From assembly GCA_036258055.1 (NCBI GenBank), contig DATAEK010000131.1, forward strand, positions 1-47,000: DNA of 47,000 bases, read 5' to 3'. The notes under the pieces were generated by a model. It had not been told where the DNA came from and ran no database searches. It was given only the letters and a program-made list of their open reading frames with translations. A program made the translations under genes and the position numbers. Source of the stretch: DATAEK01 sp036258055 (GTDB lineage: Bacteria > Acidobacteriota > Vicinamibacteria > Vicinamibacterales > 2-12-FULL-66-21). Shown here piece after piece: positions 1 through 8,540 of the stretch (position 1 is the stretch's first letter; each line of letters begins with the position of its first letter).

Positions 1-1181
1 GAGCGCCACGACTGCCACGCTGGTGGAAGACTGCACAGAATGCCGGTTACCAAAGTGACGACAACGCCGAACGCGAGAACCCGCCAGTCGATGCCGAAAT
101 GAATCCAGTACGGCGCCTCCATGCCAATCGCCGCTACAATCGCGCGAGAGGCCCAGATCGTCAGGAGGCCGCCAAGCGTTCCGCCTGCGACGGCGAGGAC
201 CATCCCTTCGACAACGAGCAGCCGCGAGAGGCGGAACCGTCCGGCGCCGAGCGCCGCGCGAATGGCGAGCTCGCGCCGGCGCTCCACACCGCGGACGAGC
301 AGCAGGTTCGCAACGTTCGCGCAGGCAATGAGCAGCACGAATGCAACAGCCGAGAGCAAAACGATTGAGGCCTGCGCTGTTTCGGCGGTCATGTCCTCGC
401 GAAGCGTCACGACGGCCGCTGACCATCGTCGATTGGACTCCGGGTAACGGGCTTCGAGCGCCGAGGCAAGCGTCCGCATTTCGGCGCGCGCCTGATCGAT
501 CGACACGCCGGGACGCAGGCGTGCGACCACGGAAAGCGAACGGTCCGTCCGGATCCATCCCTTCGCGGAGGGGGCGAGCGGAATCCAGAGCTGGGCGAAT
601 TCAGGAAACCGGAAGCCGTCCGGCATCACGCCGACGATCGTGTGTTCAACGCCGTCGATCTTCATCGGCCGGCCGAGAACGGACGGATCAGCCGCGAACC
701 GGCGGCGCCAGAGCATGTCGCTAATGAGCACGACCGGAGGCGCCGCGAGCGCGTCGTCTTCGACAGTCAGCTCCCGGCCGAGCGCCGGACGGACGCCGAT
801 CAAACCGAGAGCGCCCGACGAAACGACGGCACCGCCGATCCGTTCGGGACCGGCGCCGCCCGACACGACGACACGCGTTTCGCGAAACGCTTCCATGGCG
901 TCGAACGATCCGGCAGATGCTTTCCAGTCGAGGAAGCCCGGATAGGAAGTACCGACACCGCAGCCCGAGCAGAGCTCGGTCGCGCTCGTCTCGCTGACGT
1001 CGACGAGACGGTCCTCCTCCGCGACCGGCAGGGGCCGGAACTGCACCGCGTTGACGAAGCTGAAGATTGCCGTGTTTGCGCCGATACCGAGACCCAGCGA
1101 CAAGACAGCGAGCACGACGGTCCACGGCGACCGGCGTGCCAGGCGCGCGCTGTGCCGGAGGTCCTGGAAGAGCTGAGTCAT
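1..1181 (-). CDS. Orphan ABC-type permease, ADOP/MacB-FtsX family (3' part missing)
   Basis: Reading from the right, the frame stays open to base 3 without a stop, so only the N-terminal ~393 residues are present. After MTQLFQDLRH a first membrane segment (about residues 19-43, containing GLGIGANTAIFS) is followed by a large periplasmic MacB-type core domain and then an FtsX-like membrane block with LLIACANVANLLLVR and RELAIRAALGA. This is the signature of the acidobacterial duplicated orphan permeases, which lack an adjacent ATPase; none is visible here. Their substrates are mostly unknown, with export or lipoprotein/peptide handling inferred from MacB. I chose the ATG at 1181 because family members begin just before the QDLR segment; an in-frame ATG at 1205 would add eight residues. 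A related full-length gene lies at 17026-19467. Divergent from the cytochrome gene at 1349. Confidence 0.88.
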   Translation of the reverse strand, partial: MTQLFQDLRHSARLARRSPWTVVLAVLSLGLGIGANTAIFSFVNAVQFRPLPVAEEDRLVDVSETSATELCSGCGVGTSYPGFLDWKASAGSFDAMEAFRETRVVVSGGAGPERIGGAVVSSGALGLIGVRPALGRELTVEDDALAAPPVVLISDMLWRRRFAADPSVLGRPMKIDGVEHTIVGVMPDGFRFPEFAQLWIPLAPSAKGWIRTDRSLSVVARLRPGVSIDQARAEMRTLASALEARYPESNRRWSAAVVTLREDMTAETAQASIVLLSAVAFVLLIACANVANLLLVRGVERRRELAIRAALGAGRFRLSRLLVVEGMVLAVAGGTLGGLLTIWASRAIVAAIGMEAPYWIHFGIDWRVLAFGVVVTLVTGILCSLPPAWQSWR

Positions 1182-1332
1182 GCCGGAGAGGACGGGGCTG
1201 CGCATTGAATGTTAACGCCGTAACCGGCAGGTAAGGATTGGGTTAGATCGGACCCCCGGGCGGCAGGAGAAAGGAACCGAACCGGAGACCGTGCGTCTAG
1301 TGACGAAGGGTGAGTGAATCCATTCTTTGGCT

Positions 1333-1338
1333 TACAAT
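1333..1338 (+). promoter_or_regulatory. -10-like element of the cytochrome/monooxygenase genes
   Basis: TACAAT lies 10 bases before the ATG at 1349, inside the 167-base gap between divergent genes. No good -35 is visible. If used, transcription would start at about 1345 and the messenger would be almost leaderless. Confidence 0.4.
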
Positions 1339-1348
1339 TGGGGCTCCC

Positions 1349-2677
1349 ATGACAAGATTGCGTTCGCTTATCGCCCTCGGCGGCGTTGTATGGATTGGTG
1401 CCTTCACGGTCGCAGGGTTGGGCGCAGCCGACCAGTACGCACCGAAACCGGCGAGCAACGTCCCGACCTACACCAAGGAAGTTGCGCCCATCCTCTTCCG
1501 GAACTGCACGACCTGCCATCGTCCGGGCGAGATTGCTCCGATGTCGCTGCTGACCTACCAGGACGCGCGGCCGTGGGCGAAGGCCATTCGTGACGAAGTC
1601 GCCGATCGAAGTATGCCGCCGTGGCACGCGGACGCGCCGCATGGCACGTTCCTCAACGAACGCGGCCTGACCGACGCCGAGCGCGAAACGTTGATCAGAT
1701 GGGCTGGCGGCGGCGCGCCGCAGGGCGACCCGAATGACATGCCGAAGACGCCCGAGTACGAGCCGGGATGGGCGATGGGCAAGCCCGACGCTGTCTTCGA
1801 GATGCAGGAGGACTACAAGGTCCCCGCCGACGGCGTGGTTCAGTACGAGTACTTCTACATCCCGACGAACTTCACGGAACCGAAATGGGTGAAGGCGGTC
1901 GAAGTGCGGCCCGGCAACCGCGCGCTCGTTCACCACGTGCTCGTCTACTATCGCGCGAAACCGGATCTCCAGCGCACGCCGGTGCTTCGTCCGAACCCCG
2001 CCATCTCGCGGTTGCCCAAGGACACGTCGGGGCAGCGGCCGCAGCGCGAGGACCTGCCGCCGCCGCGCGTCCTGGCGACGTACGCGCCCGGCACCAACCC
2101 GCAGGTGACGCCGGACGGCACCGCCTTCCGCCTCGAACCCGGCGGCGTGATTGAACTCCAGATGCACTACACGACCAACGGCGAGGCGGGCACCGATCGA
2201 ACGAGGATCGGATTCAAGTTCGCCGATGAGCCGTCACCGCGCGAGGTCCGTCCGTCGCACTTTCTGAACGCCGCGTTCACGCTACCCGCCGGCGCCGGCG
2301 ATGTGGCCGTAGACGCCGACGTGGAATTCCTGCAGGACGCCACCGTCTGGGGCCTCTTCCCCCATACGCACCTGCGCGGCAAGAAATGGGAATACAAGCT
2401 GGTTCTGCCGGACGGCACGACGAAGACGATCCTGTCGGTGCCGAAGTACGACTTCAACTGGCAGACGTACTACATGTTCAAGGAGCCGTTGCAGGTCCCG
2501 AAGGGGGCCAAGATCATCTCGACCGCCTGGTACGACAACTCGGCGGCCAACCTGTCCAACCCGGATTCGAAGGTGGACGTGAAGTGGGGCGATCAAACCT
2601 GGGAAGAGATGCAGTACACGGGCATCATGTTCAGCCCGGTGAAGCCCCCCACTCCTCCGTCGGCTGAAAAGCAATAA
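1349..2677 (+). CDS. Exported cytochrome c / copper type II monooxygenase-like fusion protein
   Basis: 442 residues. A signal peptide or anchor (about 5-27) is followed by a small c-type cytochrome domain with CTTCH at 53-57 and a candidate axial Met in SMPPWH (Met89). The rest resembles the two-domain peptidylglycine/dopamine monooxygenase fold: HH at 195-196, QMHY with His273, HTHLRG with His339 and His341, and WEEM with Met421. These line up in order and type with the PHM copper ligands (HH plus H for CuH; HTH plus Met for CuM). Known family members hydroxylate substrates with O2 and an external reductant. The fused haem could deliver the electrons; that is inference and the substrate is unknown. 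The start at 1349 is preferred over an upstream in-frame start at 1310 because the hydrophobic leader begins here. Followed after 30 bases by a close paralogue. Confidence 0.85.
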   Translation: MTRLRSLIALGGVVWIGAFTVAGLGAADQYAPKPASNVPTYTKEVAPILFRNCTTCHRPGEIAPMSLLTYQDARPWAKAIRDEVADRSMPPWHADAPHGTFLNERGLTDAERETLIRWAGGGAPQGDPNDMPKTPEYEPGWAMGKPDAVFEMQEDYKVPADGVVQYEYFYIPTNFTEPKWVKAVEVRPGNRALVHHVLVYYRAKPDLQRTPVLRPNPAISRLPKDTSGQRPQREDLPPPRVLATYAPGTNPQVTPDGTAFRLEPGGVIELQMHYTTNGEAGTDRTRIGFKFADEPSPREVRPSHFLNAAFTLPAGAGDVAVDADVEFLQDATVWGLFPHTHLRGKKWEYKLVLPDGTTKTILSVPKYDFNWQTYYMFKEPLQVPKGAKIISTAWYDNSAANLSNPDSKVDVKWGDQTWEEMQYTGIMFSPVKPPTPPSAEKQ

Positions 2678-2707
2678 AGGCGCTTGCGTTTGAATGGGGA
2701 AAGAGGC

Positions 2708-4087
2708 ATGAGGACCCGATTCGCGATTCCGTTCGCCGCGCTGGTCACGACCGCTTCGGTCATGGTGGTCGGCGCCGCGGCCCGACAGGATCAGTCAGCG
2801 CCGAAGGACGCGGTGCCGACGTTCACCAAGGACGTCGCACCAATCCTGTACAAGAACTGCACGAGCTGTCACCGGCCAGGGGAGATCGCGCCGATGTCGC
2901 TCCTCACCTACGAGGACGCCCGCCCGCGCGCCAAGGCCATCCGCGATCAGATCAGCGAGGGGACGATGCCCCCGTGGCACGCGGATCCGAAGGTCGGCCA
3001 CTTCTCGAACGAACGGCGCCTCACCGATGACGAACGGAACACCCTGCTGCGATGGGCTGCGGGTGGCGCGCCGAAAGGCGATCCGAGAGATCAGCCGCCG
3101 ATGCCGAAGTACACGGAAGGCTGGACCATCGGCGAACCGGATCTCGTGCTGACCCTGCCGCAGGAATACAAGGTCCCCGCCGATGGCTTCGTCGAGTACG
3201 AGTACATCGAGGTCCCAACGAACCTGAAGGAAGACCGGTGGGTGCAGGCGCTCGAGGTCCGGCCGGGCAACCGCGCCGTCGTCCATCACGTGATCGTGTA
3301 CGCGCGGACATTGCAACCGGAGCGCAGGCCCGCCGCATTCCGCGCCGCGCAAGGTATGGAGATCCCGGCAGGTCAGAGCGGCGGCCCGGAAGAGACCGAA
3401 GGTCAGAAACGAGCGCGGGGCCAGAGCCTGTTCCCGCCGCCCCGCCGCCTTGGACCGTCGATCGGAGGGTTCGCTCCCGGAACGAGCGCGGCCGTGTATC
3501 AGCCCGGAACCGCGATGCTGCTCAGGGCGGGCACGACGCTCGTCCTGCAAATGCACTACACGCCGAATGGCACCGCCACGACCGATCGCACGCGCGTCGG
3601 GATCAAGTTCGCGTCAGTGCCGCCGAAGGAGGAGCTGAGGCTGACGGCGCTCGTGAACGGCACGCTCCGCATCCCGGCGGGTGCGGCCGACTACTCGCTG
3701 TCCGCGGAGATGACCACGACCGCCGACGTGACGCTGCGCCAGATTCTGCCGCACACGCACCTGCGGGGAAAGAGCTGGGAGTACTCGGTGACGTATCCCG
3801 ACGGCCGCAACGAAGTCATCCTCTCGGTGCCGAAGTACGACTTCAACTGGCAAACGTCGTACGTCTTCGCTGAGCCGCTCAAGCTGCCGAAGGGTACGAA
3901 GCTTCGAGCCGTGGCGCATTACGACAATTCGACAGCCAACACTTCCAATCCCGATCCGACCGTCGAGGTGCATTGGGGCGACCAGACGTGGGAGGAGATG
4001 ATGTTCTCGTCGATCGTCTATTCGATTGATGGCGTCGCTCCAGGCGCCGTGATCACGGCAACGCCGAACGGCGGGCAGGAGCGCTGA
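2708..4087 (+). CDS. Second cytochrome c / copper type II monooxygenase-like fusion protein
   Basis: 459 residues, a clear tandem paralogue of the gene at 1349. N-terminal export signal (about 5-26), haem motif CTSCH at 51-55, Met in TMPPWH, then the copper-domain ligand set HH 193-194, His283 in QMHY, His349/His351 in HTHLRG and Met431 in WEEMM. Long stretches are near identical between the two (for example SVPKYDFNWQT and WGDQTWEEM). The insertion between the HH and MHY ligands is longer and richer in Pro and charged residues (about 205-250), so substrate access may differ. The ATG at 2708 follows a purine-rich GGGGAAAGAGG; an in-frame TTG at 2684 is less likely. Same likely transcript as its neighbours. 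Confidence 0.85.
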   Translation: MRTRFAIPFAALVTTASVMVVGAAARQDQSAPKDAVPTFTKDVAPILYKNCTSCHRPGEIAPMSLLTYEDARPRAKAIRDQISEGTMPPWHADPKVGHFSNERRLTDDERNTLLRWAAGGAPKGDPRDQPPMPKYTEGWTIGEPDLVLTLPQEYKVPADGFVEYEYIEVPTNLKEDRWVQALEVRPGNRAVVHHVIVYARTLQPERRPAAFRAAQGMEIPAGQSGGPEETEGQKRARGQSLFPPPRRLGPSIGGFAPGTSAAVYQPGTAMLLRAGTTLVLQMHYTPNGTATTDRTRVGIKFASVPPKEELRLTALVNGTLRIPAGAADYSLSAEMTTTADVTLRQILPHTHLRGKSWEYSVTYPDGRNEVILSVPKYDFNWQTSYVFAEPLKLPKGTKLRAVAHYDNSTANTSNPDPTVEVHWGDQTWEEMMFSSIVYSIDGVAPGAVITATPNGGQER

Positions 4088-4103
4088 CCGCTTTCAGAAT
4101 CCG

Positions 4104-4817
4104 GTGTCGACTTCGCGCCGTTCAGTCCTTCTCATAAGCCTCGCCAGCATTGCGATCGCGCTGGCGAGGCTCAACGCTCACGATCTGATCACGACCCGCG
4201 TCACCTGGAACTCAGACGTCTCGAGGCTCGTTCAAGCCCGGTGTGTCGGCTGCCACGCGCCCGGCGGCAAAGGCCCCATGCCTCTGACCACGTACGAAGA
4301 GGCGCGCCCCTGGGCTCGAGCCATCCGGGAAGAGGTGCTCACCCGCCGTATGCCCAAGTGGCACGCGGTGCGTGGATACGGCGACTTCACGAACGATCCA
4401 TCGCTCTCGCCGTTCGAGATCGCCACGATCGTGGCGTGGGCTGACGGCGGCGCGCCGAAGGGTCCCGACACGCCCGCCGTCGGGACGAACGCGTCGCCTG
4501 CCTCACGCAACGAGAATGACGGGAAGCCAGTCGATCGAACGGTACGGACCCTGACGCTTCCCTGCGGCGATCAGCCCCTGCCTGTGGGACGCATCGTGGG
4601 CATCGAGCCACGTCTCGATCCGAAAGGTTCCGTCGGCATCGCGGTGCGGCAGCCGGATGGCAGCCGCGAGATCGTCGCCTGGATACGCGGCTTCGAGCCG
4701 GACTTCCGCGCGACCTACTGGTTGCGCAATCCAATCGTGACGCGACGCGGGACCCGCCTGATTGCCACCGCTGATTCGCGGTGCTCGGTCGTCCTTTCGA
4801 TCAGGTCGTCTCGATGA
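4104..4817 (+). CDS. Exported mono-haem cytochrome c, related to the two preceding genes but without the copper domain
   Basis: 237 residues with a GTG start 16 bases after the preceding stop. Hydrophobic leader (about 6-24), haem motif CVGCH at 47-51 and the same TYEEARPWARAIREEV and MPKWHA sequence seen in the cytochrome domains of the two upstream genes, so it is a paralogue of that domain. After a polar linker (about 120-150) a short beta-rich C-terminal region of ~85 residues follows with no copper ligands; I do not recognise it. It may be an electron donor for the upstream fusion proteins or a degenerate copy. Its last 17 bases overlap the end of the opposite-strand gene at 4801. Confidence 0.8.
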   Translation: MSTSRRSVLLISLASIAIALARLNAHDLITTRVTWNSDVSRLVQARCVGCHAPGGKGPMPLTTYEEARPWARAIREEVLTRRMPKWHAVRGYGDFTNDPSLSPFEIATIVAWADGGAPKGPDTPAVGTNASPASRNENDGKPVDRTVRTLTLPCGDQPLPVGRIVGIEPRLDPKGSVGIAVRQPDGSREIVAWIRGFEPDFRATYWLRNPIVTRRGTRLIATADSRCSVVLSIRSSR

Positions 4818-6156
4818 CAAACGGCACCGTGATGACGGTGCCCGCGCGCTGCACCTGAATCCAGAGTTTGTACGCTCCGGCCGTCGGAAGAAGGGGCTCG
4901 AAACCGATCTCCGGCCCAGGCGTCAGCGCTCCCTCCGGATGCACGTGGATCGCAACCGAGAGATCGTCGTTGACGATCAGCAGGTGCGCTGACGCTCCGA
5001 GGTACGGCTCGAGGTCGGTGACTGGTGCGTTGGTTCGAGCATCGCTGAAGCCGAATCGAAAGCGCGCCGGCTTCAGAATTCCACTGCTCGTCACGTCCAG
5101 TCGTACACGCAGGCCGTTCACGACCTGCTCGCGAGGTCCCGCGGTCAGCGCTGAGAGCTGCGGGAACAGCGGACCGTCGTAGCCAGGGGTGACGACGGCG
5201 CGTTGCACGATCTGGGGGGTGCCGGCGAGCGGCACGAAGTCCGCGATCAGCACGTACTCGCCTGCCGGCAGGTTGTACTCCAGCTCGAAAGAACCGTCCG
5301 CCTTTTGCGCGGGATGCTCGTGGGCGAAGTGAGACAGATCGCGACTGACAATGAAGAGGTGGAGTGGACGCTCGTGAACGGTGGCGAAAGCGGTCACAGG
5401 CGCGTTGGTCTCGGGTTCCCGGACCGTCAGCCGAATCCGGGACCCGCCATTCTTGTTGCGTGCGGGCGTGATGGCGACGTCGAGACGATACGATCCAATC
5501 TTCGGCGGCGGAATCGGAACCAGATCCATCCCACAGATCGGACAGGTACCTGCCGAGGATGAACGCACGTCCAGGTGCATGGGGCACCAGAACGCGTCAG
5601 GCCGATCCGTCTCGCGGATGATCTCGACGGCCAGATCCGGCGACACCTGAAATCGCAGGGTATCGTCGGTCTTGATCGCGGGGGCTTCCCCTTTCGACTG
5701 GAGCCAGTCCGCGGCCGCCTCCAGATCGGTGACCGAGAATGCGATGGCATCGATCCGAAACGCCGGCACGCCACCAGCGATCGCGGTGCCGCTGAAGGCG
5801 GCCGGCTCGATCGAGACGCCGCGAGCCTCGAGCCAGCGTGACGCTTCGAGATACCGCGATTGCTGGTACGAAGGCGTGAAGTCCTCCCCCACGCCTGGCT
5901 CGCTGCTCTCACGATCGAAGATGACGTACTGACCGCCGGTCCGCACGCCGGCGCCGTGGCCGCGCAGCAGCGTCCGGGCGCCCTGCAGCTTCGCGTTCGC
6001 AGTGTTGATTGCCGCGGCAGGGTCGGGAACGCGCACGTGCACGTGGTGAAACCGGCACGCGATCGCTCGAGCGTTCGTACGCGGGCCGGCACCGAGCATC
6101 AGGACGACGCAGACGACAGCCGCGCTGACCGTGGAGGTGCGGCCGGTGCGGGGCAT
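4801..6156 (-). CDS. Exported VOC domain + heavy-metal-binding domain + tandem beta-sandwich fusion protein
   Basis: 451 residues. Signal peptide (about 8-32); a VOC/glyoxalase-like domain at about 35-185 (HHVHVRVPDP, then a second half with IDAIAFSVTDLEAAADWL); a heavy-metal-binding motif at 189-214 with Cys191, His194, Cys205, Cys208 and Met210 (FWCPMH...CPICGM), as found in the N-termini of copper ATPases and efflux adaptors; then two beta-sandwich stretches (about 220-450) resembling YtkA/FixH-like modules, each with His-rich turns (HFAHEHP, HVHPEG). The combination suggests periplasmic copper or other metal handling; no enzymatic VOC metal triad is obvious to me. Its gene end overlaps that of the cytochrome at 4104 and its promoter faces the peptidase at 6177. 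Confidence 0.75.
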   Translation of the reverse strand: MPRTGRTSTVSAAVVCVVLMLGAGPRTNARAIACRFHHVHVRVPDPAAAINTANAKLQGARTLLRGHGAGVRTGGQYVIFDRESSEPGVGEDFTPSYQQSRYLEASRWLEARGVSIEPAAFSGTAIAGGVPAFRIDAIAFSVTDLEAAADWLQSKGEAPAIKTDDTLRFQVSPDLAVEIIRETDRPDAFWCPMHLDVRSSSAGTCPICGMDLVPIPPPKIGSYRLDVAITPARNKNGGSRIRLTVREPETNAPVTAFATVHERPLHLFIVSRDLSHFAHEHPAQKADGSFELEYNLPAGEYVLIADFVPLAGTPQIVQRAVVTPGYDGPLFPQLSALTAGPREQVVNGLRVRLDVTSSGILKPARFRFGFSDARTNAPVTDLEPYLGASAHLLIVNDDLSVAIHVHPEGALTPGPEIGFEPLLPTAGAYKLWIQVQRAGTVITVPFVIETT

Positions 6157-6159
6157 CGC

Positions 6160-6168
6160 TATAGAATA
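6160..6168. promoter_or_regulatory. Compact bidirectional promoter between divergent genes
   Basis: Only 20 bases separate the start codons at 6156 (-) and 6177 (+). The sole AT-rich stretch, TATAGAATA, supplies TAGAAT (6162-6167) 9 bases before the + start and, on the other strand, TATTCT (6163-6168) 6 bases before the - start. Both messengers would be leaderless or nearly so. Confidence 0.5.
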
Positions 6169-6176
6169 CCTGTCTG

Positions 6177-7556
6177 ATGCGACTCACGTTCCGCGCTGTC
6201 GTTCGCGTCCTGTCCATACCTGCTCTCGTCCTCATCTGCACCACCCGGCCGGCAGCGGACTCGCGCTGGCTGGACGCGTATCGCGAACCGGCGGCGCGCC
6301 TGATTGGCGAAGCGCTCAGTGGCCGATTCGCCTGGGAACGCCTGGCGTACCTCGGTGATACGTTCGGCAATCGCCTGAGCGGATCGCAGGCGCTCGAGGA
6401 CACCATCAAGTGGGCCGTCGAGGAGATGAAGAAGGACGGACTCGAGAACGTGCGCGCCGAGCCGGTCAAGGTCCCGCACTGGGTCCGCGGTCAGGAGAGC
6501 GCCGAAATCGTCGCGCCACGCCGTTATGCTCTCGTCATGCTCGGCCTGGGCAACAGCGTCGGCACACCACCGGACGGCGTGGAGGCCGAGGTGCTGGTCG
6601 TCCGGAGCTTTCAGGAGCTCGACGCCGCCGGCGAGCGGGTGCGCGGCAAGATCGTCCTCTTCAACGTACCGTTCACGAATTACGGCGACACCGTCCAGTA
6701 CCGATCGTCTGGTCCTTCGCGGGCCGCGGTGCTCGGAGCGGTGGCGGTGTTGATCCGCGCGGTCGGTCCTCCCGGACTACGAACGCCGCACACCGGCGCG
6801 CTGAGGTACGCGGACGGTCAGCCGCAGATTCCCGCTGCGGCAATCACGGTCGAGGACGCTGAACGTCTGCAGCGCCTGCAGGATCGCGGTACGCCGGTGC
6901 GAGTCCGACTGAAGATGGAGGCGAGGTTTCTGCCTGACGCCGATTCGGCCAACGTGATTGGAGAGATTCGAGGACGCGAGCGGCCGGATGAAGTCGTCGT
7001 CATCGGCGGCCATATCGACTCCTGGGACGTCGGGACCGGATCGACCGACGATGGCGGCGGCTGCGTCGTCACGTGGGAAGCGCTCCGGCTGATGAAGAAG
7101 CTCAACCTGCGGCCGCGGCGTACGGTGCGTGTGGTGCTTTGGACCAACGAGGAGAACGGTTCGCGCGGCGGCCAGGCGTATCTGGATCGCTACCGCGACC
7201 AGCTGCCGAACCACGTGCTGATGATGGAGTCCGACGGCGGCGTGTTCAGGCCGACCGGGTTCGGCTTCACCGGCAGCGATCAGGCACGTGCGACCGTCAT
7301 GGAGATCGCGTCGTTACTCAAGGGGATTCAGGCCGATCGCATCGGAGCGGCAGGTGACGGGGCGGATATCGGGCCGTCTGTGCAGGCAGGACGCATCCCG
7401 GCGATGTCGCTCGAGGTCGACGGGAACTACTTCCTCATCCATCACACGCCCGCCGATACCATCGACAAGATCGATCCGATGGATATGGCGCGCGCGTCCG
7501 CCGCCATCGCGGTCATGACCTACGTGATCGCGGACATGCCGGAGCGGTTGCGCTGA
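6177..7556 (+). CDS. Exported M28-family zinc aminopeptidase/carboxypeptidase (PGCP-like)
   Basis: 459 residues. N-terminal signal (about 5-27), a PA-like insert at about 130-240, and an M28 catalytic domain with the co-catalytic zinc ligands in order: GGHIDSWD (His279), TDDGGG (Asp291), NEENG (Glu325 base and Glu326 ligand), MESDGG (Asp353) and FLIHHTPADT (His422 or His423). This matches plasma glutamate carboxypeptidase-type M28 enzymes, which cleave short peptides outside the cytoplasm. The pattern is complete, so an active peptidase is expected. The start is fixed by the leader peptide and the -10-like element 9 bases upstream. Its stop touches that of the opposite-strand gene at 7557. 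Confidence 0.92.
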   Translation: MRLTFRAVVRVLSIPALVLICTTRPAADSRWLDAYREPAARLIGEALSGRFAWERLAYLGDTFGNRLSGSQALEDTIKWAVEEMKKDGLENVRAEPVKVPHWVRGQESAEIVAPRRYALVMLGLGNSVGTPPDGVEAEVLVVRSFQELDAAGERVRGKIVLFNVPFTNYGDTVQYRSSGPSRAAVLGAVAVLIRAVGPPGLRTPHTGALRYADGQPQIPAAAITVEDAERLQRLQDRGTPVRVRLKMEARFLPDADSANVIGEIRGRERPDEVVVIGGHIDSWDVGTGSTDDGGGCVVTWEALRLMKKLNLRPRRTVRVVLWTNEENGSRGGQAYLDRYRDQLPNHVLMMESDGGVFRPTGFGFTGSDQARATVMEIASLLKGIQADRIGAAGDGADIGPSVQAGRIPAMSLEVDGNYFLIHHTPADTIDKIDPMDMARASAAIAVMTYVIADMPERLR

Positions 7557-8504
7557 CTACTTGATCGTGTAGACCAGGTAGTCGGCACGCTTCAGGTCCT
7601 CGTCGGCTGCCGACGTGATGTCGAGATCATCGACTGGAAGCATCGAGACCAGCACAACCCGGCGATCCGGAAGGCGACGCCGGACGCGTTCCGCAGTTCC
7701 CGTGCCGAAGTCGGTGTGGAAGGCACCCGTGAAGTGCACGATGGGTCCTGGCCGTCCGGACTGACGCGCGACCGCGCTCGCAATCGACTCGGCCATCGTC
7801 TCGTCCTTCACGCACTGCGACTGGTAGTAACGCTCCGTCACCGCGCGGGCATTGCCGTCTCCGGCAGTGGCTGCCGAGTGGGCGCCCATCGTCTCCGCAA
7901 AACGGTCGAAGTACGCATCGAGCGGACACTGCAAATCGCGAGCGGCCGTTGCCCGCTCGGTTGCGCTCAACGAATCCAGCGCGCCGAGGCCCTCCTTTGC
8001 CACAGCTGCCGCGTACTTCCGAGGAACGTTTGCCGCAACCACCGGCCAGCCGTGTGCCTTTGCCAATTCGACCAGAGACCGATAGTCGGTGGGGTAGCGC
8101 GGCCACGGCCTCGAACCTTTGAGAAACTCCTCTTCGCTCATTGATCCCGCGAGGTAAGCGTCAAGCGCCGCCTGCACGTCTCGCTCGAACATCTCGAGCG
8201 AGACCGTCGCGGTCACATGACGTCGCAGCAATCCGCCGAGGACAGCCGCCTCGAGCCGATGCGTGTTGTCATCTTCGTGCTGCTCGCCCACGAGCACGAC
8301 GTCGGCGTGCGCGAGCTCGGCGAGCATGGATTCGAAGTCCGTGAACGATTGTCTCCGCGTATCGAACACCCGTTGTGGAACGTACGCGGCAACCGCTTGT
8401 GCTGCAGGTGACGCGGGGAGGGTTGACGTTTGAGGCGTCGCCGCCTGCTGTGACGCGCCGTTGTGCAGGATGATGAGCGTGATGAGCGCGAGGACGGAAT
8501 CCAT
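7557..8504 (-). CDS. ChaN-like haem-binding/Tiki-superfamily protein
   Basis: 315 residues. Short hydrophobic N-terminus (about 3-16; no lipobox Cys), an Ala/Pro-rich linker, then the ChaN domain: DVVLVGEQHEDDNTH, TVSLEMFERDVQ, RPWPRYPTDYRSLVELAK, YYQSQCVKDETMA and PIVHFTGAFHTDFG. ChaN of Campylobacter binds paired haems and is linked to iron uptake; the family shares the fold of Tiki and TraB proteases. Whether this copy binds haem is not shown by sequence alone. Probably exported. Last gene of a run on this strand, 36 bases after the DUF1223 gene. Confidence 0.88.
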   Translation of the reverse strand: MDSVLALITLIILHNGASQQAATPQTSTLPASPAAQAVAAYVPQRVFDTRRQSFTDFESMLAELAHADVVLVGEQHEDDNTHRLEAAVLGGLLRRHVTATVSLEMFERDVQAALDAYLAGSMSEEEFLKGSRPWPRYPTDYRSLVELAKAHGWPVVAANVPRKYAAAVAKEGLGALDSLSATERATAARDLQCPLDAYFDRFAETMGAHSAATAGDGNARAVTERYYQSQCVKDETMAESIASAVARQSGRPGPIVHFTGAFHTDFGTGTAERVRRRLPDRRVVLVSMLPVDDLDITSAADEDLKRADYLVYTIK

Positions 8505-8540
8505 GCCAGATTGTCGGCATGCACGACAGAGGTGTCAAAC

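Noticed and set aside
1178..2167. 329-codon open frame opposite the first cytochrome/monooxygenase gene
   Set aside because: Arg-rich, no known motifs, lies fully antisense to a gene with clear haem and copper motifs; typical GC-rich shadow.
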